A DNA stretch of 64,000 bases from Agromyces larvae. Lineage in GTDB: Bacteria > Actinomycetota > Actinomycetes > Actinomycetales > Microbacteriaceae. The position numbers and the translations under genes were made by a program. Below, piece after piece: positions 9,366 to 18,301 of the stretch. The notes beneath the pieces are model-generated. The model was not told where the DNA came from. It saw only the letters and a program-made list of their open reading frames with translations, and did no database searches. Location: NCBI RefSeq assembly GCF_022811705.1, contig NZ_CP094528.1, positions 3,410,001 through 3,474,000 of the forward strand, read 5' to 3'. The first letter of the stretch is position 1, and each line of letters opens with the position of its first letter.

Positions 9366-10180
9366 GCTCCCCTGCCCCGCATCCCGAACCGTGGCTCGTC
9401 GCGCTCGACGTCGACGGCACGATCATGCACGAGGACGAGTCGATCGACGCGGTCGTCGTCGACGCCGTGGCATCCGCCCGTGATCGCGGCCATCACGTGA
9501 CGCTCGCGACCGGGCGCTCGTGGGCGGGCACCTCGCCGGTGCTCGGCCGACTCGGGCTGCGCCCCGATTACGTGGTGTGCTCGAACGGCGCGGTGACGCT
9601 GGGTCGCAACGACGCGGTCGAGGGCGGGTACGAGCGGGTGCACGTCGAGACCTTCGACCCGACCGAGGTGCTCGAGCGCATCCGCGGTGTGCTGCCCGCC
9701 GGCAACTTCATGGTGGAACTCGCCGACGGATTCCGCCTCTACACGGCGACGATGGGCGACTGGCTGCTCGACAACGCGCGCGAGGTGGTCTTCGAGGACC
9801 TGCTCGACCAGCGGGCGACCCGCGTCGTCGTGACCAGCGACGAGCACGACCTCGACGGGTTCTTCGGCATCGTCGACCGCATGGGCCTGCACCACGTCTC
9901 GTACGCGATCGGGTGGACGGCCTGGCTCGACATCGCCCCCGACGGCGTGAACAAGGCGACCGCGCTCGAACGGGTGCGCGGATGGCTCGACCACCCCCTC
10001 GACCGCGTCGTGGCGGTCGGCGACGGCCGCAACGACATCGAGATGTTCACCTGGGCGGGGGTCGCGGGTCGCGCCGTGGCGATGGGCCAGGCCCCCGACG
10101 AGGTCAGGTCGGCGGCCAACGAGGTCACCGCGCCCGTCGCCGAGGCCGGGCTCGCGGCGGTGCTCGACTCGCTGCCCTGA
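9362..10180 (+). CDS. HAD-superfamily hydrolase, Cof type
   Basis: A 272-residue phosphatase of HAD subclass IIB. Motif I is ALDVDGTI (nucleophile Asp near residue 17), and motif IV is [12 protein letters not shown] near residue 217. The cap domain lies between. Such enzymes dephosphorylate sugar phosphates or nucleotide cofactors, and the substrate cannot be told from sequence. The gene is translationally coupled to serS by an ATGA overlap. Confidence 0.92.
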   Translation: MSSPAPHPEPWLVALDVDGTIMHEDESIDAVVVDAVASARDRGHHVTLATGRSWAGTSPVLGRLGLRPDYVVCSNGAVTLGRNDAVEGGYERVHVETFDPTEVLERIRGVLPAGNFMVELADGFRLYTATMGDWLLDNAREVVFEDLLDQRATRVVVTSDEHDLDGFFGIVDRMGLHHVSYAIGWTAWLDIAPDGVNKATALERVRGWLDHPLDRVVAVGDGRNDIEMFTWAGVAGRAVAMGQAPDEVRSAANEVTAPVAEAGLAAVLDSLP

Positions 10181-10260
10181 CGCCGGCCGCGAGGCATCCG
10201 GCGACGCGATTCAGCGCCCTCACAGGCGCCGCTGGAAGGCTGGTGAAGTTGCGTGTCGGC

Positions 10261-10266
10261 TAGACT
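10261..10266 (+). promoter_or_regulatory. -10 hexamer upstream of tRNA-Ser(UGA)
   Basis: TAGACT, the same hexamer seen before serS and tRNA-Arg in this window, 63 nt upstream of the mature tRNA end. Confidence 0.55.
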
Positions 10267-10329
10267 CTGAGCCAAACCGCCCGACGACGGTCTCTGCGAA
10301 ACCCTCGCAGAGCTCGAGGCGTGCGGCAG

Positions 10330-10414
10330 GGAGGGCTGTCCGAGCGGCCGATGGAGCTGGTCTTGAAAACCAGTGGGCAGCAATGCCTCGTGGGTTCGAA
10401 TCCCACGCCCTCCG
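10330..10414 (+). tRNA. tRNA-Ser(UGA)
   Basis: An 85-nt cloverleaf with a perfect 7-bp acceptor stem (GGAGGGC / GCCCTCC), anticodon loop CTTGAAA giving UGA, a long variable arm typical of class II tRNAs, and T-loop GTTCGAAT. The discriminator is G, as expected for serine. CCA is not encoded. It reads UCA and, by wobble, UCG. Confidence 0.97.
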
Positions 10415-10451
10415 CGCAACTGCCGGTACGACGACAGACGGAAGGAGCCCG

Positions 10452-11747
10452 GTGAACGAAGCACTGCCACCCAGCTCGCGCCGAGCCGCGAAGTCGCCGT
10501 CAGTGGCCCGCCACGGGCGCCTGAAGCGGCACACCCTCTGGAAGACGCTCGCGAAGGGCGCCGCCTCCGTGCTCGCTGTGCTGCTCGTCTCCGGCACCGC
10601 CGTCGGCGCGTACGCCGCACTCGACCTCGTGCAGACGGCGAAGCCCACGGTCAAGCTCGAGAGCGAGAAGGTGCTCGAGGGCGTCCCCGACATCGGCGCC
10701 ATCGACGGCGGGGTGAACCTGCTCGTCATCGGCAGCGACAGCCGCCAGGGTCAAGGCATGGCATTCGGTGACCCCGACGAAGAGACCGCCGTGCTCAACG
10801 ACGTGACCATGCTGCTGCACATCTCGCAGGATCACACGCACGTCGAGGTCATCAGCTTCCCCCGCGACATGCTCGTGTCGGTGCCAGAGTGCCCCGATCC
10901 CGAGGATCCCGAGGACCCGCTCTCACCCCTGTCGAGCGTGAAGATCAACACCGTGCTCTCCTACGGCGGCATGGACTGCGTCGTGAAGACGGTCGAGAAC
11001 CTCGTGGGCATCACCATTCCGCTCGCCGGGGTCGTGCAGTTCATGGGTGTCGCGGGCCTGTCCGAGGCGGTGGGCGGCGTCGACGTCTGCGTCGCCGAGC
11101 GCATCGAGGACGAGTACACCGGCATCTTCCTCGACCCGGGCGTGCACACCCTGTCCGGCGTGCCCGCCCTCCAGTTCCTCCGCACCCGGCACGGCGTCGG
11201 CGACGGCTCCGACCTCGGTCGCATCTCGAACCAGTATGTGTTCCTCTCGGCGCTCGCACGCAAACTCCAGGCCGACGGCACGCTCAACAACCCGGCGACG
11301 CTCTTCGGCATCGCGAAGGCCGCGCTCGACAACATGACCCTGTCGAACGCGCTCGCCAACCCGACGTACATGATCTCGATCGCGAAGGCGATGAAGGACG
11401 TCGACCTGTCGAAGATCGCCTTCATCCAGTACCCGACCGCGTATGTCGAGGGCGGCGGTGCGGTCGCTCCCACAGCTTCAGCCGATGCCGTGAACCTGGC
11501 GCTTCAGCAGGACGTTCCCGTCCAGTTGGATGCTGCGGGCCAGGACAACGCATTCACGTCTGCGACTGACCCGAACGCGGCTCCGCCCGCGGATCCGTCC
11601 GCCGAGGAGGCGCCAGCGGCCGAGGCGCCCGCTGCTGAGGCGCCTGCCGCCGAAACTCCTGCGGCGCCGCCCGTCGAGACCTTGCCGTCTGATGTGACGG
11701 GCCAGTCGGCAGCAGAGGTTCGCTGCTCCGTCGCGAACGACGGGTGA
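10452..11747 (+). CDS. LCP-family (LytR-CpsA-Psr) cell-wall polymer ligase
   Basis: A 431-residue membrane-anchored enzyme that attaches wall polymers to peptidoglycan from lipid-linked precursors. A cytoplasmic basic tail is followed by one membrane helix (about 36-57). The extracellular LCP domain shows IGSDSRQG, the Arg/Asp motif SFPRDMLVSVP and the catalytic-site segment LRTRHGVGDGSDLGR. The C-terminal about 80 residues are Pro/Ala/Glu repeats (EAPAAEAPAA), a probable wall-spanning linker. GTG 10452 has GAAGGAG upstream; earlier in-frame starts fall inside tRNA-Ser. It ends about 110 nt before the next tRNA-Ser. Confidence 0.94.
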   Translation: MNEALPPSSRRAAKSPSVARHGRLKRHTLWKTLAKGAASVLAVLLVSGTAVGAYAALDLVQTAKPTVKLESEKVLEGVPDIGAIDGGVNLLVIGSDSRQGQGMAFGDPDEETAVLNDVTMLLHISQDHTHVEVISFPRDMLVSVPECPDPEDPEDPLSPLSSVKINTVLSYGGMDCVVKTVENLVGITIPLAGVVQFMGVAGLSEAVGGVDVCVAERIEDEYTGIFLDPGVHTLSGVPALQFLRTRHGVGDGSDLGRISNQYVFLSALARKLQADGTLNNPATLFGIAKAALDNMTLSNALANPTYMISIAKAMKDVDLSKIAFIQYPTAYVEGGGAVAPTASADAVNLALQQDVPVQLDAAGQDNAFTSATDPNAAPPADPSAEEAPAAEAPAAEAPAAETPAAPPVETLPSDVTGQSAAEVRCSVANDG

Positions 11748-11825
11748 GGCTTGCTGGTGCGGGCAGTTCGCGCTGTCCTCACCCAATGCCGCCGCCTCGA
11801 ATCGTGTTTCGGGCGGTCGGCAGGT

Positions 11826-11831
11826 TATGAT
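11826..11831 (+). promoter_or_regulatory. -10 hexamer upstream of tRNA-Ser(GCU)
   Basis: TATGAT, a near-consensus -10 box 29 nt upstream of the mature tRNA. The region otherwise lacks AT-rich hexamers. Confidence 0.55.
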
Positions 11832-11860
11832 GGCAACCGCGTGCGCGCAGGCGTTCGCAT

Positions 11861-11949
11861 GGAGACGTCGCATAGTCCGGTCGAGTGCACCACCCTGCTA
11901 AGGTGGAGTCCCCTCACGGGGACCGCGGGTTCAAATCCCGCCGTCTCCG
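11861..11949 (+). tRNA. tRNA-Ser(GCU)
   Basis: An 89-nt class II tRNA with acceptor stem GGAGACG / CGTCTCC, anticodon loop CTGCTAA giving GCU, and a long variable arm with the TCCCCTCACGGGGA hairpin. The T-arm is GCGGGTTCAAATCCCGC and the discriminator is G. CCA is not encoded. It reads AGC/AGU. A near-copy of its last 27 nt lies at 13798-13824. Confidence 0.97.
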
Positions 11950-12038
11950 CTGAAATAACCGGTGAGAGCCCATTTCTTGCGGCTCCACGGCGGGACGGGA
12001 TCGGAGCGCGACTTCGTCCCGAGCGTGCAGTCGGCGGC

Positions 12039-12959
12039 TCACTCTGGGGCGCCGCGCCGACGCTCGGATCCGGCGCGGGCGGATGACGTCGGCTGCCGTC
12101 CGGTCGGCTGCGTCGTCTCGGTGAGCGACTGCGTGCCGAGCACGATGGCCAGTTGCAGGCGATCAGCGTCGGCGGAGCCGGGCTCGGCGGTGTACATCAT
12201 GATGCGCAGGTCGTCGCCGGTGACGACGAGGATGTCGCAGTCGAGGGCGATGGGGCCGACGTCGGGGTGGTCGATGATCTTGTGGCGGGATTGCACGGCC
12301 GGCGGCGAGTCGGTGCCGCCCTCCCAGAGTTCGGCGAACCTCGGACTCGCGGCGCGCAACTCGGCGACGAGCCTGCGCAATCGCCCGTCGTGGGGGTAAC
12401 GCGCCGCCGTGACTCGCAGATCGGCGACGAGGGCGGCGACCTGGTCGTCGCGCTCCTCGGGCGTCTGTCTCGCACGCGAGCCCGGGCCGACGGCGTTGCG
12501 CCACACGCCGTTCCGTTCGTTCCCGCGAAGCGCCGAGGTGGGGCCCATGAGGGCGTCGTAGGCTGCGTTGGCGACGACGAGTGTCCAGGCGGCGTCGTAG
12601 ACGGCGACGGGGATACCGGTGAAGCGGTCGAGCAGCCGCTGCACGCTCGGGGAGAGCCGCGTGGGAACGACGCCGGAACCCGGTGCGGCCCGGCCTGCGA
12701 GGCGGAAGAGGTGCTCGCGCTCGGCGTCGCCGAGCCGCAGTGCGCGGGCGAGCGACTCGACGACCTGCTCCGACGGCGACGTGGCCCGGCCCTGCTCGAG
12801 ACGCGTCAGATAGTCGACCGAGATGCCGGCGAGGCCGGCGAGCTCCTCCCGGCGCAGCCCCGATGCTCGACGCCGACCACTCGTGGGGATCCCGACGGCC
12901 TCGGGCGGGACACGGTCGCGCCAGCGCCGAACGGCACGCCCGAACTCCCACGTCTCCAT
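12039..12959 (-). CDS. XRE-type regulator with MmyB-like ligand-binding domain
   Basis: A 306-residue one-component regulator. The N-terminal helix-turn-helix (residues about 25-85) contains RREELAGLAGISVDYLTRLEQGR, a hallmark of this actinobacterial subfamily. The C-terminal MmyB-like PAS-type domain (about 110-275) likely binds a small hydrophobic ligand. It is transcribed divergently from the SDR gene at 13061 with about 100 bp between starts. This is the common arrangement in which such regulators repress a neighbouring dehydrogenase. The last about 25 residues are low-complexity and possibly dispensable. Confidence 0.92.
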   Translation of the reverse strand: METWEFGRAVRRWRDRVPPEAVGIPTSGRRRASGLRREELAGLAGISVDYLTRLEQGRATSPSEQVVESLARALRLGDAEREHLFRLAGRAAPGSGVVPTRLSPSVQRLLDRFTGIPVAVYDAAWTLVVANAAYDALMGPTSALRGNERNGVWRNAVGPGSRARQTPEERDDQVAALVADLRVTAARYPHDGRLRRLVAELRAASPRFAELWEGGTDSPPAVQSRHKIIDHPDVGPIALDCDILVVTGDDLRIMMYTAEPGSADADRLQLAIVLGTQSLTETTQPTGRQPTSSARAGSERRRGAPE

Positions 12960-13060
12960 GCCTCCAGTCTGCGCGCACGCGGGCTGGATGTCGTGGTACC
13001 GGCAGTCCTACGAACACCGGACGACTGCCTCCGAGCTCTCCCTGACGCGAACCTGGATGC

Positions 13061-13777
13061 ATGACAACCACCCTCATCACCGGGGCGAACAAGGGCCTCG
13101 GCAAGGAAACCGCCCGTGCCCTCATCGCAGCGGGGCATACGGTCTGGATCGGCACCCGAGACGAGACCCGCGGCCGCGAGACGGCCGGCGAAGTCGGCGG
13201 ACGCTTCGTACAGCTCGACGTCACGGATGACGCGTCCGTCGCCGCCGCGTTCGCGACCGTCGCAGCCGCCGGCACCGGCCTGGACGTGCTCGTCAACAAT
13301 GCCGGTATCGCCAAGCGCAACGGCGGCGCGAGCACGAGCGAAGACCTCGATGGGCCGAGCGTGCTGGAAGTGTTCGACACGAACGCGGTCGGCATCGTTC
13401 GGGTGACCGAGCAGGCCCTGCCGTTGCTGAAGCAGTCCGCCAACCCGGTCGTGGTGAACGTGTCGAGCGCGCTGGGATCGTTCTGGGCGACGCACGAGCC
13501 GTCCCGTCCCGCGTCGCACTTCGTGTCGCTCGTCTACGGCTCCAGCAAGGCGGCCGTCTCGATGCTCACCGTCCAGTACGCCAAGGCGCACCCCGACGTG
13601 AAGTTCAACGCGGTCGAGCCCGGCATCACGGCCACCGAACTCGGCGGCGGCGATCCCGGCAGCCACCCCGGCCGCCCCGCCGCGGTCAGCGCCCGCATCG
13701 TCGCCGATCTCGCGACGATCGGGCCGGACGGACCGACCGGGACATTCCGGGAGGACGGGGGAGTGCTCGGCTGGTGA
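13061..13777 (+). CDS. SDR-family oxidoreductase
   Basis: A 238-residue classical short-chain dehydrogenase. It has the Rossmann cofactor motif TGANKGLG at residues 7-14, NNAG near residue 82, and the active-site pair YGSSK (Tyr-x-x-x-Lys) near residue 156. A Thr/Arg-containing second strand suggests NADP(H). The substrate is unknown. It is divergent from the MmyB-type regulator, which probably controls it. Both genes lie between the complete tRNA-Ser(GCU) and a partial copy of a tRNA-Ser 3' end, so they may have arrived together. Confidence 0.92.
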   Translation: MTTTLITGANKGLGKETARALIAAGHTVWIGTRDETRGRETAGEVGGRFVQLDVTDDASVAAAFATVAAAGTGLDVLVNNAGIAKRNGGASTSEDLDGPSVLEVFDTNAVGIVRVTEQALPLLKQSANPVVVNVSSALGSFWATHEPSRPASHFVSLVYGSSKAAVSMLTVQYAKAHPDVKFNAVEPGITATELGGGDPGSHPGRPAAVSARIVADLATIGPDGPTGTFREDGGVLGW

Positions 13778-13797
13778 GCGTTCATCCCGGTGCTCGG

Positions 13798-13824
13798 CCG
13801 CGGGTTCGAGTCCCGCCGCCTCCG
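13798..13824 (+). repeat. Remnant of a tRNA-Ser 3' end (att-like duplication)
   Basis: These 27 nt cover the T-arm, the 3' acceptor strand and the discriminator of a tRNA-Ser. They match 11923-11949 of tRNA-Ser(GCU) at 24 of 27 positions. No 5' half exists nearby, so this is not a gene. Such a partial copy is what integration of an element into a tRNA leaves behind. The segment enclosed (11950-13797) holds only the regulator/SDR pair and no integrase. Confidence 0.6.
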
Positions 13825-13849
13825 CGATGCGCCTCGACGCGGCGCACCG

Positions 13850-14626
13850 TCAGGTCGCGCGGCGCCCGTCCGCCCCACCGGCCCCCGGCCGCGTGCGCAC
13901 CGGCCCCAGCCCCACCGCGACGAGCACACCGGTGATCGCGCCGGCGGCGAGGATCGACGCGAGCACGATGAGCTGGAACCGGCCCGCCTCGACCGGCGAG
14001 ATGCCGGCGAAGATCGCGCCGACGAACGCGCCGGGCAAGACCACGAGTCCGGTCGTTCGGGTCTGATCGACGGTCGGCACGAGCGCCTCGCGGACCGCGT
14101 CACGCGCGAGCGCCCGCGTCGACTGGCGCGGCGTCGCGCCGAGCGACAGCCACGCCTCGACCTCGCCCCACCGTTCGCCGACCGCGCCGACGAACCGGCG
14201 GCCGGTGAGGGTCGCGATCGACATCGCGTTGCCGATCACGATCGCCCCGAGTGCGAGCACGTACCGGGTCGAGAACTCCAGTGCACCGGTCGCGAACACG
14301 GCGACGCCCGCGACGGCCACGCCGGCGGCGATCGAGCCGCCGATCGTCACGGCATGCGGCACGGACCATCCGATGCGGCCCGTCGCGACCGCCATCGCGA
14401 CCGCGACCATGACGCCCAGCGCGACCGTGATCCAGCCCGGGCTCGAGATGATGCCGGTGAGGATGAGGCTCACCGCCGCGAGTTGCACCGCGGCACGCAG
14501 GATCGCGATCGCGGGCGCCCACCTGGCGCGGACCCGGAACCACCACAGCGCGGCCGTCGCGATCGCGGCCAGCAGCACGACGCCCGCGATCGTGGGGATG
14601 AGCTGCGCGGCGAGATCGTCGGCCAT
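13850..14626 (-). CDS. UPF0014/FetB-type ABC transporter permease
   Basis: A 258-residue protein with about seven membrane helices and the family segments IGNAMSIATL and LPGAFVGAIFAG. In E. coli the homologue FetB works with the ATPase FetA in iron export. No ATPase partner is adjacent here, so its role is uncertain. I chose ATG 14626 because the hexamer TACGCT ends 6 nt before it on this strand (leaderless pattern) and the protein then begins with MADDLAAQLIPTI at the first helix. The reading frame is open further upstream without a better start. Confidence 0.88.
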   Translation of the reverse strand: MADDLAAQLIPTIAGVVLLAAIATAALWWFRVRARWAPAIAILRAAVQLAAVSLILTGIISSPGWITVALGVMVAVAMAVATGRIGWSVPHAVTIGGSIAAGVAVAGVAVFATGALEFSTRYVLALGAIVIGNAMSIATLTGRRFVGAVGERWGEVEAWLSLGATPRQSTRALARDAVREALVPTVDQTRTTGLVVLPGAFVGAIFAGISPVEAGRFQLIVLASILAAGAITGVLVAVGLGPVRTRPGAGGADGRRAT

Positions 14627-14687
14627 GCGGGAAGCGTAGCCGGGCGCGGCATCCGAGCGTGAGGATGCTCCGCTCAGTGCGCTCCGC

Positions 14688-16421
14688 TCAGTGCCCCTCG
14701 CGGGCCGGCCGCAGGCGGGTCTCCTCCAGGTCGAGCATGGACTGCGCCTGCGCGAGGATCCGCGACGGGTACGCGCCGTGACTGCGCGCCTCGGCGAGCG
14801 CGGCGCGTTCGGCGTCGACGATCGCGAGGCGGAGCTGCCGGTATTCGTGGTGCGGGGCGGCGTCGAGCACGTCGACACCGTCCTGGTCGTCGTGCGCCGC
14901 CTCCCACGCCGATTCGGCGCGGAGGAACGACGCCTGCCGGGCGCGCTCGATCACGTCGGGTGCCGGGTCGACCCCGGCGTTCGCCAGGGGGTCGTCGAGC
15001 GCGGCGAGCCCCGCGTATCCGAGCTCGTCGAGCAGGCTCGCGAGGGATCGGCGGTCTTCGAGCTCGTCGCGTCCGCTGATCCGCAGCAGTCGGATGAGCA
15101 GCGGCAGGGTGCCGCCCTGCACCACGATCGTGAGCACGGCGACGGTGAACGCGATGAGTACGAGTTGCTCGCGGTACGGCGTCGAGGGCGGCAACGACTG
15201 CGCCGCGGCGAGGGTGACGACCCCGCGCATGCCCGACCAGCCGAGCACGACGCCGCCGCGCCAGTCGATGTGCTCCCGTCGCAGCTCGTCGAGGTCGGCC
15301 CGCCTGCGCTCGTAGAACCGCCGAGCCCGTTCGCGGCGGCGCGCTTCGGCCGCGTTCGCGGGCGGGTGGTCGCGAGCGGCCAGCAGTGCCAGATGCATCC
15401 GATAGACCGACACCTCGGCGCGCTGCGCATCCCGCCCCATGAAGAAGAGCATCGGGAACACCCAGGCGAACCGCACGGCGACCAGGATGACCGAGATGAG
15501 GGCCCCGACGCCGATGGCGGCCGACACGCCGAACTCCGTCGAGTGCACGTGCTCGACGAGCGAGCGGATCTCGAGCCCGATGAGCAGGAACACCGCGTTC
15601 TCGAGCACGAACTGGATGGTCCGCCAGTTGATGCGATCGCTGATGCGGGCCTGCGCCGAGAACGCGGTGGGGCTCGCGTGACCCGTGTAGAGGCCCGCGA
15701 CCACGACCGCCAGCACACCCGATGCATGCAGTTGCTCGGTGGGCATGAACGCGACGAACGGCACGACGATCGACACCGCGGTGTCGAGCACCGGATCGAC
15801 GAATCGGCTGCGCACCCGCACCGTGAGCCAGCCGACCGCGAGACCGATCACGATCGCGACGACGACCGCGTAGAGGAAGTCGATGCTGATCTCCCACGGG
15901 CTGAGCATGCCGCCCGCCGCCGCGGCGACGGCCGAGCGCAGCAGCACGAGCGCGGTCGCGTCGTTCACGAGCCCCTCGCCCTCGAGCACCGTGAGGATGC
16001 GCGGCGGCAGGCCCAGCCGGCGACCGATCGAGGTCGCGGCGACCGCGTCGGGCGGGCTCACGATCGCGCCGACGGCCAGCGCGACCGCGAAGCCGACGGG
16101 GATGATCGCATTCAGCACCAGACCGATCACGAACGCGGACACGATGACGAGCGCGACCGAGAGGCTCGCGATCGTCGAGAAGTTGCGGCGGAAGTCGATC
16201 GTCGGCACCGAGATCGCGGCCGCGTACAGGATGGGCGGCAGCAGCCCGTCGAGGATGAGTTCGTGCGGCACCTCGAACGACGGCAGCGTGGGGATGTACG
16301 AGATGCCGATGCCCACGAGCACGAGGATGATCGGCGCCGCGATGCCGAGCCGTTTCGAGAAGGCCGTGACCGCAACGATCACGGCGACGCCGAGTACCGC
16401 GATCACACCGAAGTCGAGCAT
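14688..16421 (-). CDS. Na+/H+ antiporter, CPA1 (NhaP) family
   Basis: A 577-residue cation/proton antiporter. About twelve membrane helices occupy residues 1-430, including SPPDAVAATSIGRRLG and EGEGLVNDATALVL, which contain the conserved ion-binding Asp/Asn residues of the family. A hydrophilic cytoplasmic tail of about 150 residues follows, probably regulatory. It exports Na+ in exchange for H+. Start 16421 gives MLDFGVIAVLG at the first helix. GAAGG lies unusually close (1 nt) to the ATG, so the start is moderately certain. The frame stays open upstream but gives an unlikely hydrophilic extension. Confidence 0.92.
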   Translation of the reverse strand: MLDFGVIAVLGVAVIVAVTAFSKRLGIAAPIILVLVGIGISYIPTLPSFEVPHELILDGLLPPILYAAAISVPTIDFRRNFSTIASLSVALVIVSAFVIGLVLNAIIPVGFAVALAVGAIVSPPDAVAATSIGRRLGLPPRILTVLEGEGLVNDATALVLLRSAVAAAAGGMLSPWEISIDFLYAVVVAIVIGLAVGWLTVRVRSRFVDPVLDTAVSIVVPFVAFMPTEQLHASGVLAVVVAGLYTGHASPTAFSAQARISDRINWRTIQFVLENAVFLLIGLEIRSLVEHVHSTEFGVSAAIGVGALISVILVAVRFAWVFPMLFFMGRDAQRAEVSVYRMHLALLAARDHPPANAAEARRRERARRFYERRRADLDELRREHIDWRGGVVLGWSGMRGVVTLAAAQSLPPSTPYREQLVLIAFTVAVLTIVVQGGTLPLLIRLLRISGRDELEDRRSLASLLDELGYAGLAALDDPLANAGVDPAPDVIERARQASFLRAESAWEAAHDDQDGVDVLDAAPHHEYRQLRLAIVDAERAALAEARSHGAYPSRILAQAQSMLDLEETRLRPAREGH

Positions 16422-16596
16422 GCCTTCGACGGTATCGACAGATCGGGCTGCACGCCGAATCGGGCGCAGCATCCGACCGGGCGGTGACTCCACCCTGCCC
16501 GCTGTGAGTGCGCGCAGCGGATGCCTGCCATCTGCGCAATCCCCATGTCGGGGGTCACGGATAGACTGACCCCAAACCACAACCTGGGAGACCAAC

Positions 16597-17031
16597 ATGC
16601 ATCGGTTCACCATGCCCGCAGCTACCGCCGCCATCGCGGGCGCCCTGCTGCTCGCCGGATGCGCCTCGACCGACGGATCGTCGGAGGCGAGCTCGTGCGA
16701 CGTGATCAAGGTCGAGGTCCGCGACATCTCGAACGGCGCGCAGAACACCCTCGCCGCTGAAAGCGACCCCGCCGCCCTGTCCGACTACCTGTCGGGCCTG
16801 TCCGAGCGCGTCACCACGCTCGAGAGCGAGGCGCCGAACGACGACGTGAAGTCGGCCCTCGGCGACTTGAGCACGAGCATCGAGAACGCGGCGGGCTGGG
16901 CCGACGAGCAGCCGACCCCCGACCCTGAGGCCGAAGAGCCCGAGGGCCTCGACGCCGACGGCATCGCCGCCCAGCAGGAGTCGATCCAGGCTGCGGCGGT
17001 CAAGGTCACCGAGGTCTGCACGACCGACTGA
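16597..17031 (+). CDS. Small secreted lipoprotein, unknown function
   Basis: A 144-residue protein with a lipoprotein signal: basic start, hydrophobic core and lipobox LAGC at residues 19-22. The mature part is acidic, mostly helical, and contains two further Cys residues (SSCDV near residue 34 and VCTTD at the end) that could form a disulfide. A TAGACT -10 hexamer lies at 16562-16567, and GGGAGA precedes the ATG. It stands alone between two minus-strand genes. Function is unknown. Confidence 0.85.
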   Translation: MHRFTMPAATAAIAGALLLAGCASTDGSSEASSCDVIKVEVRDISNGAQNTLAAESDPAALSDYLSGLSERVTTLESEAPNDDVKSALGDLSTSIENAAGWADEQPTPDPEAEEPEGLDADGIAAQQESIQAAAVKVTEVCTTD

Positions 17032-17047
17032 CGCACCGTCGACGGGT

Positions 17048-17071
17048 GGCAGGCGGCATCTGCCGCCTGCC
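17048..17071 (+). terminator. Perfect hairpin after the lipoprotein gene
   Basis: A 10-bp perfect stem (GGCAGGCGGC / GCCGCCTGCC) around an ATCT loop, 17 nt after the stop, between convergent genes. No T-run follows, as is common in high-GC actinobacteria. It could serve both strands. Confidence 0.65.
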
Positions 17072-17100
17072 GCTCGGCCACGGCGAAGCGGGGCCGCGTC

Positions 17101-18066
17101 CTAGGACGCGGCCTTCTTCTTCGCCGCAGGCTTGCGCTTCGGCGCTGGCTCGTCCGCGGCATCCGATCGCTTCGAGGACTTCGACGAAGTCGAGGTCTTC
17201 TTCTTCTTCGTCGCCGAGCGCTTCGGTTGCGCGCCCTCTTCCTCGTCGGTGGCCGCTTCGCCGGCCGCGCCGCTGCTGCCGCCGCCGCGCTTCGCGGCGA
17301 TCGAGCGCCGCAGCGCCTCCATCAGATCGATGACCTCGGCGCCGCCCTCCTCGGGCTGCTCGCCGAACGTCGCGGCCGTGTCGATCGCGTCGCCCTGCTC
17401 GAGCTTCGCCTGAATCAGGGTGCGCAGTTCCTGCTGGTACTCGTCGACGTACTGCGTCGGATCGAAGTCGGAGACCAGGCTCTCGACCAACTGCTTCGAG
17501 AGCTTCAGCTCGTTGTCCGAGATCTTGACCTTCTCGTCGAGCGCCGGGAACTCGGCGGCGCGCACCTCGTCGCTCCAGAGCAGCGTCTGCACCATGAGCA
17601 CGTCGCCGTGCACGCGCAGCGCCGCGAGCCGGGTCTTCTGCCGCAGCGCCATCCGCACGATCGCGGTTCGGTCGGTCGACTCGAGCGTCTCGCGCAGCAG
17701 CACGTACGCCTTCGACGACGCCGAATCGGGTTCGAGGTAGTAGCTGCGGTCGAACATGATCGGGTCGATCTGCGCGGTCGGCACGAACTCGACGACCTCG
17801 ATCTCGCGGCTGCGCTCGGCGGGCAGCTGCTTCAGATCCTGGTCGGTGATGACGACGGTGCGCTCGCCGTCGTCGTAGGCCTTGTCGATGTCCTGGTAGG
17901 CCACGACCTCGCCGTCGATCTCGCACACGCGCTGGTACCGGATGCGTCCGCCGTCGGCGGCGTGCACCTGATGCAGGCTCACGTCGTGGTCCTCGGTGGC
18001 GCTGTAGAGCTTCACGGGCACATTGACGAGGCCGAATGTGACCGCCCCTTTCCAGACGGCTCGCAT
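17101..18066 (-). CDS. ku: Ku protein, non-homologous end joining
   Basis: A 321-residue bacterial Ku, which forms a homodimeric ring on DNA double-strand ends and recruits LigD. The core Ku fold is at residues 1-255 (start MRAVWKGAVTFGLVNVPVKLYSA is diagnostic). A C-terminal Lys/Ser-rich tail (about 270-321) is typical of actinobacterial Ku and binds DNA. Start 18066 is chosen because TGTACT ends 6 nt upstream of the ATG. The longer frame upstream would run into the intergenic repeat. It is divergent from ligD, and a palindromic repeat sits between the two starts. Confidence 0.96.
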   Translation of the reverse strand: MRAVWKGAVTFGLVNVPVKLYSATEDHDVSLHQVHAADGGRIRYQRVCEIDGEVVAYQDIDKAYDDGERTVVITDQDLKQLPAERSREIEVVEFVPTAQIDPIMFDRSYYLEPDSASSKAYVLLRETLESTDRTAIVRMALRQKTRLAALRVHGDVLMVQTLLWSDEVRAAEFPALDEKVKISDNELKLSKQLVESLVSDFDPTQYVDEYQQELRTLIQAKLEQGDAIDTAATFGEQPEEGGAEVIDLMEALRRSIAAKRGGGSSGAAGEAATDEEEGAQPKRSATKKKKTSTSSKSSKRSDAADEPAPKRKPAAKKKAAS

Positions 18067-18140
18067 CCCCCCAGTACACACCCCCGGATGCCCCGTGGGA
18101 ACCCCTCGCGGCCCACGCCCCGCCCTCCCGCCCCGCCCAT

Positions 18141-18226
18141 GTACGCAATTCAGGTACGGAGGTGTGTCGTGCGGCGATTCGGGCTCCGAAACGACGACAC
18201 GCCGAGGGGGAGCCTGAATTGCGTAC
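18141..18226. repeat. Palindromic intergenic repeat, copy 1 (86 bp)
   Basis: Ends GTACGCAATTCAGG and CCTGAATTGCGTAC are exact inverted repeats. Inside, GTGTGTCG pairs partly with CGACACGCC. It lies between the divergent ku and ligD starts, flanked by a C-rich tract on the left and a G-rich tract on the right that could extend the stem. Further copies are at 25540, 28978, 53075 and 57433. Confidence 0.9.
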
Positions 18227-18301
18227 AGGATGGGCGCACGGGATGGCGGGCGAGGCGGGGCGGCCGGGCGCGGCGGGGCGGGCGGGTGCGAGGATGGGCG
18301 C

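Noticed and set aside
13061..13777. The SDR/regulator pair as a second prophage or island core
   Set aside because: No integrase, transposase or phage gene lies in the interval. Only the tRNA fragment hints at mobility, so it is reported as a remnant and not as an element.
18086..18140. C-rich tracts next to the palindromic repeats as i-motif or quadruplex elements
   Set aside because: The runs are short and irregular, and in a 70% G+C genome they are expected often. They are noted only as flanks of the repeats.
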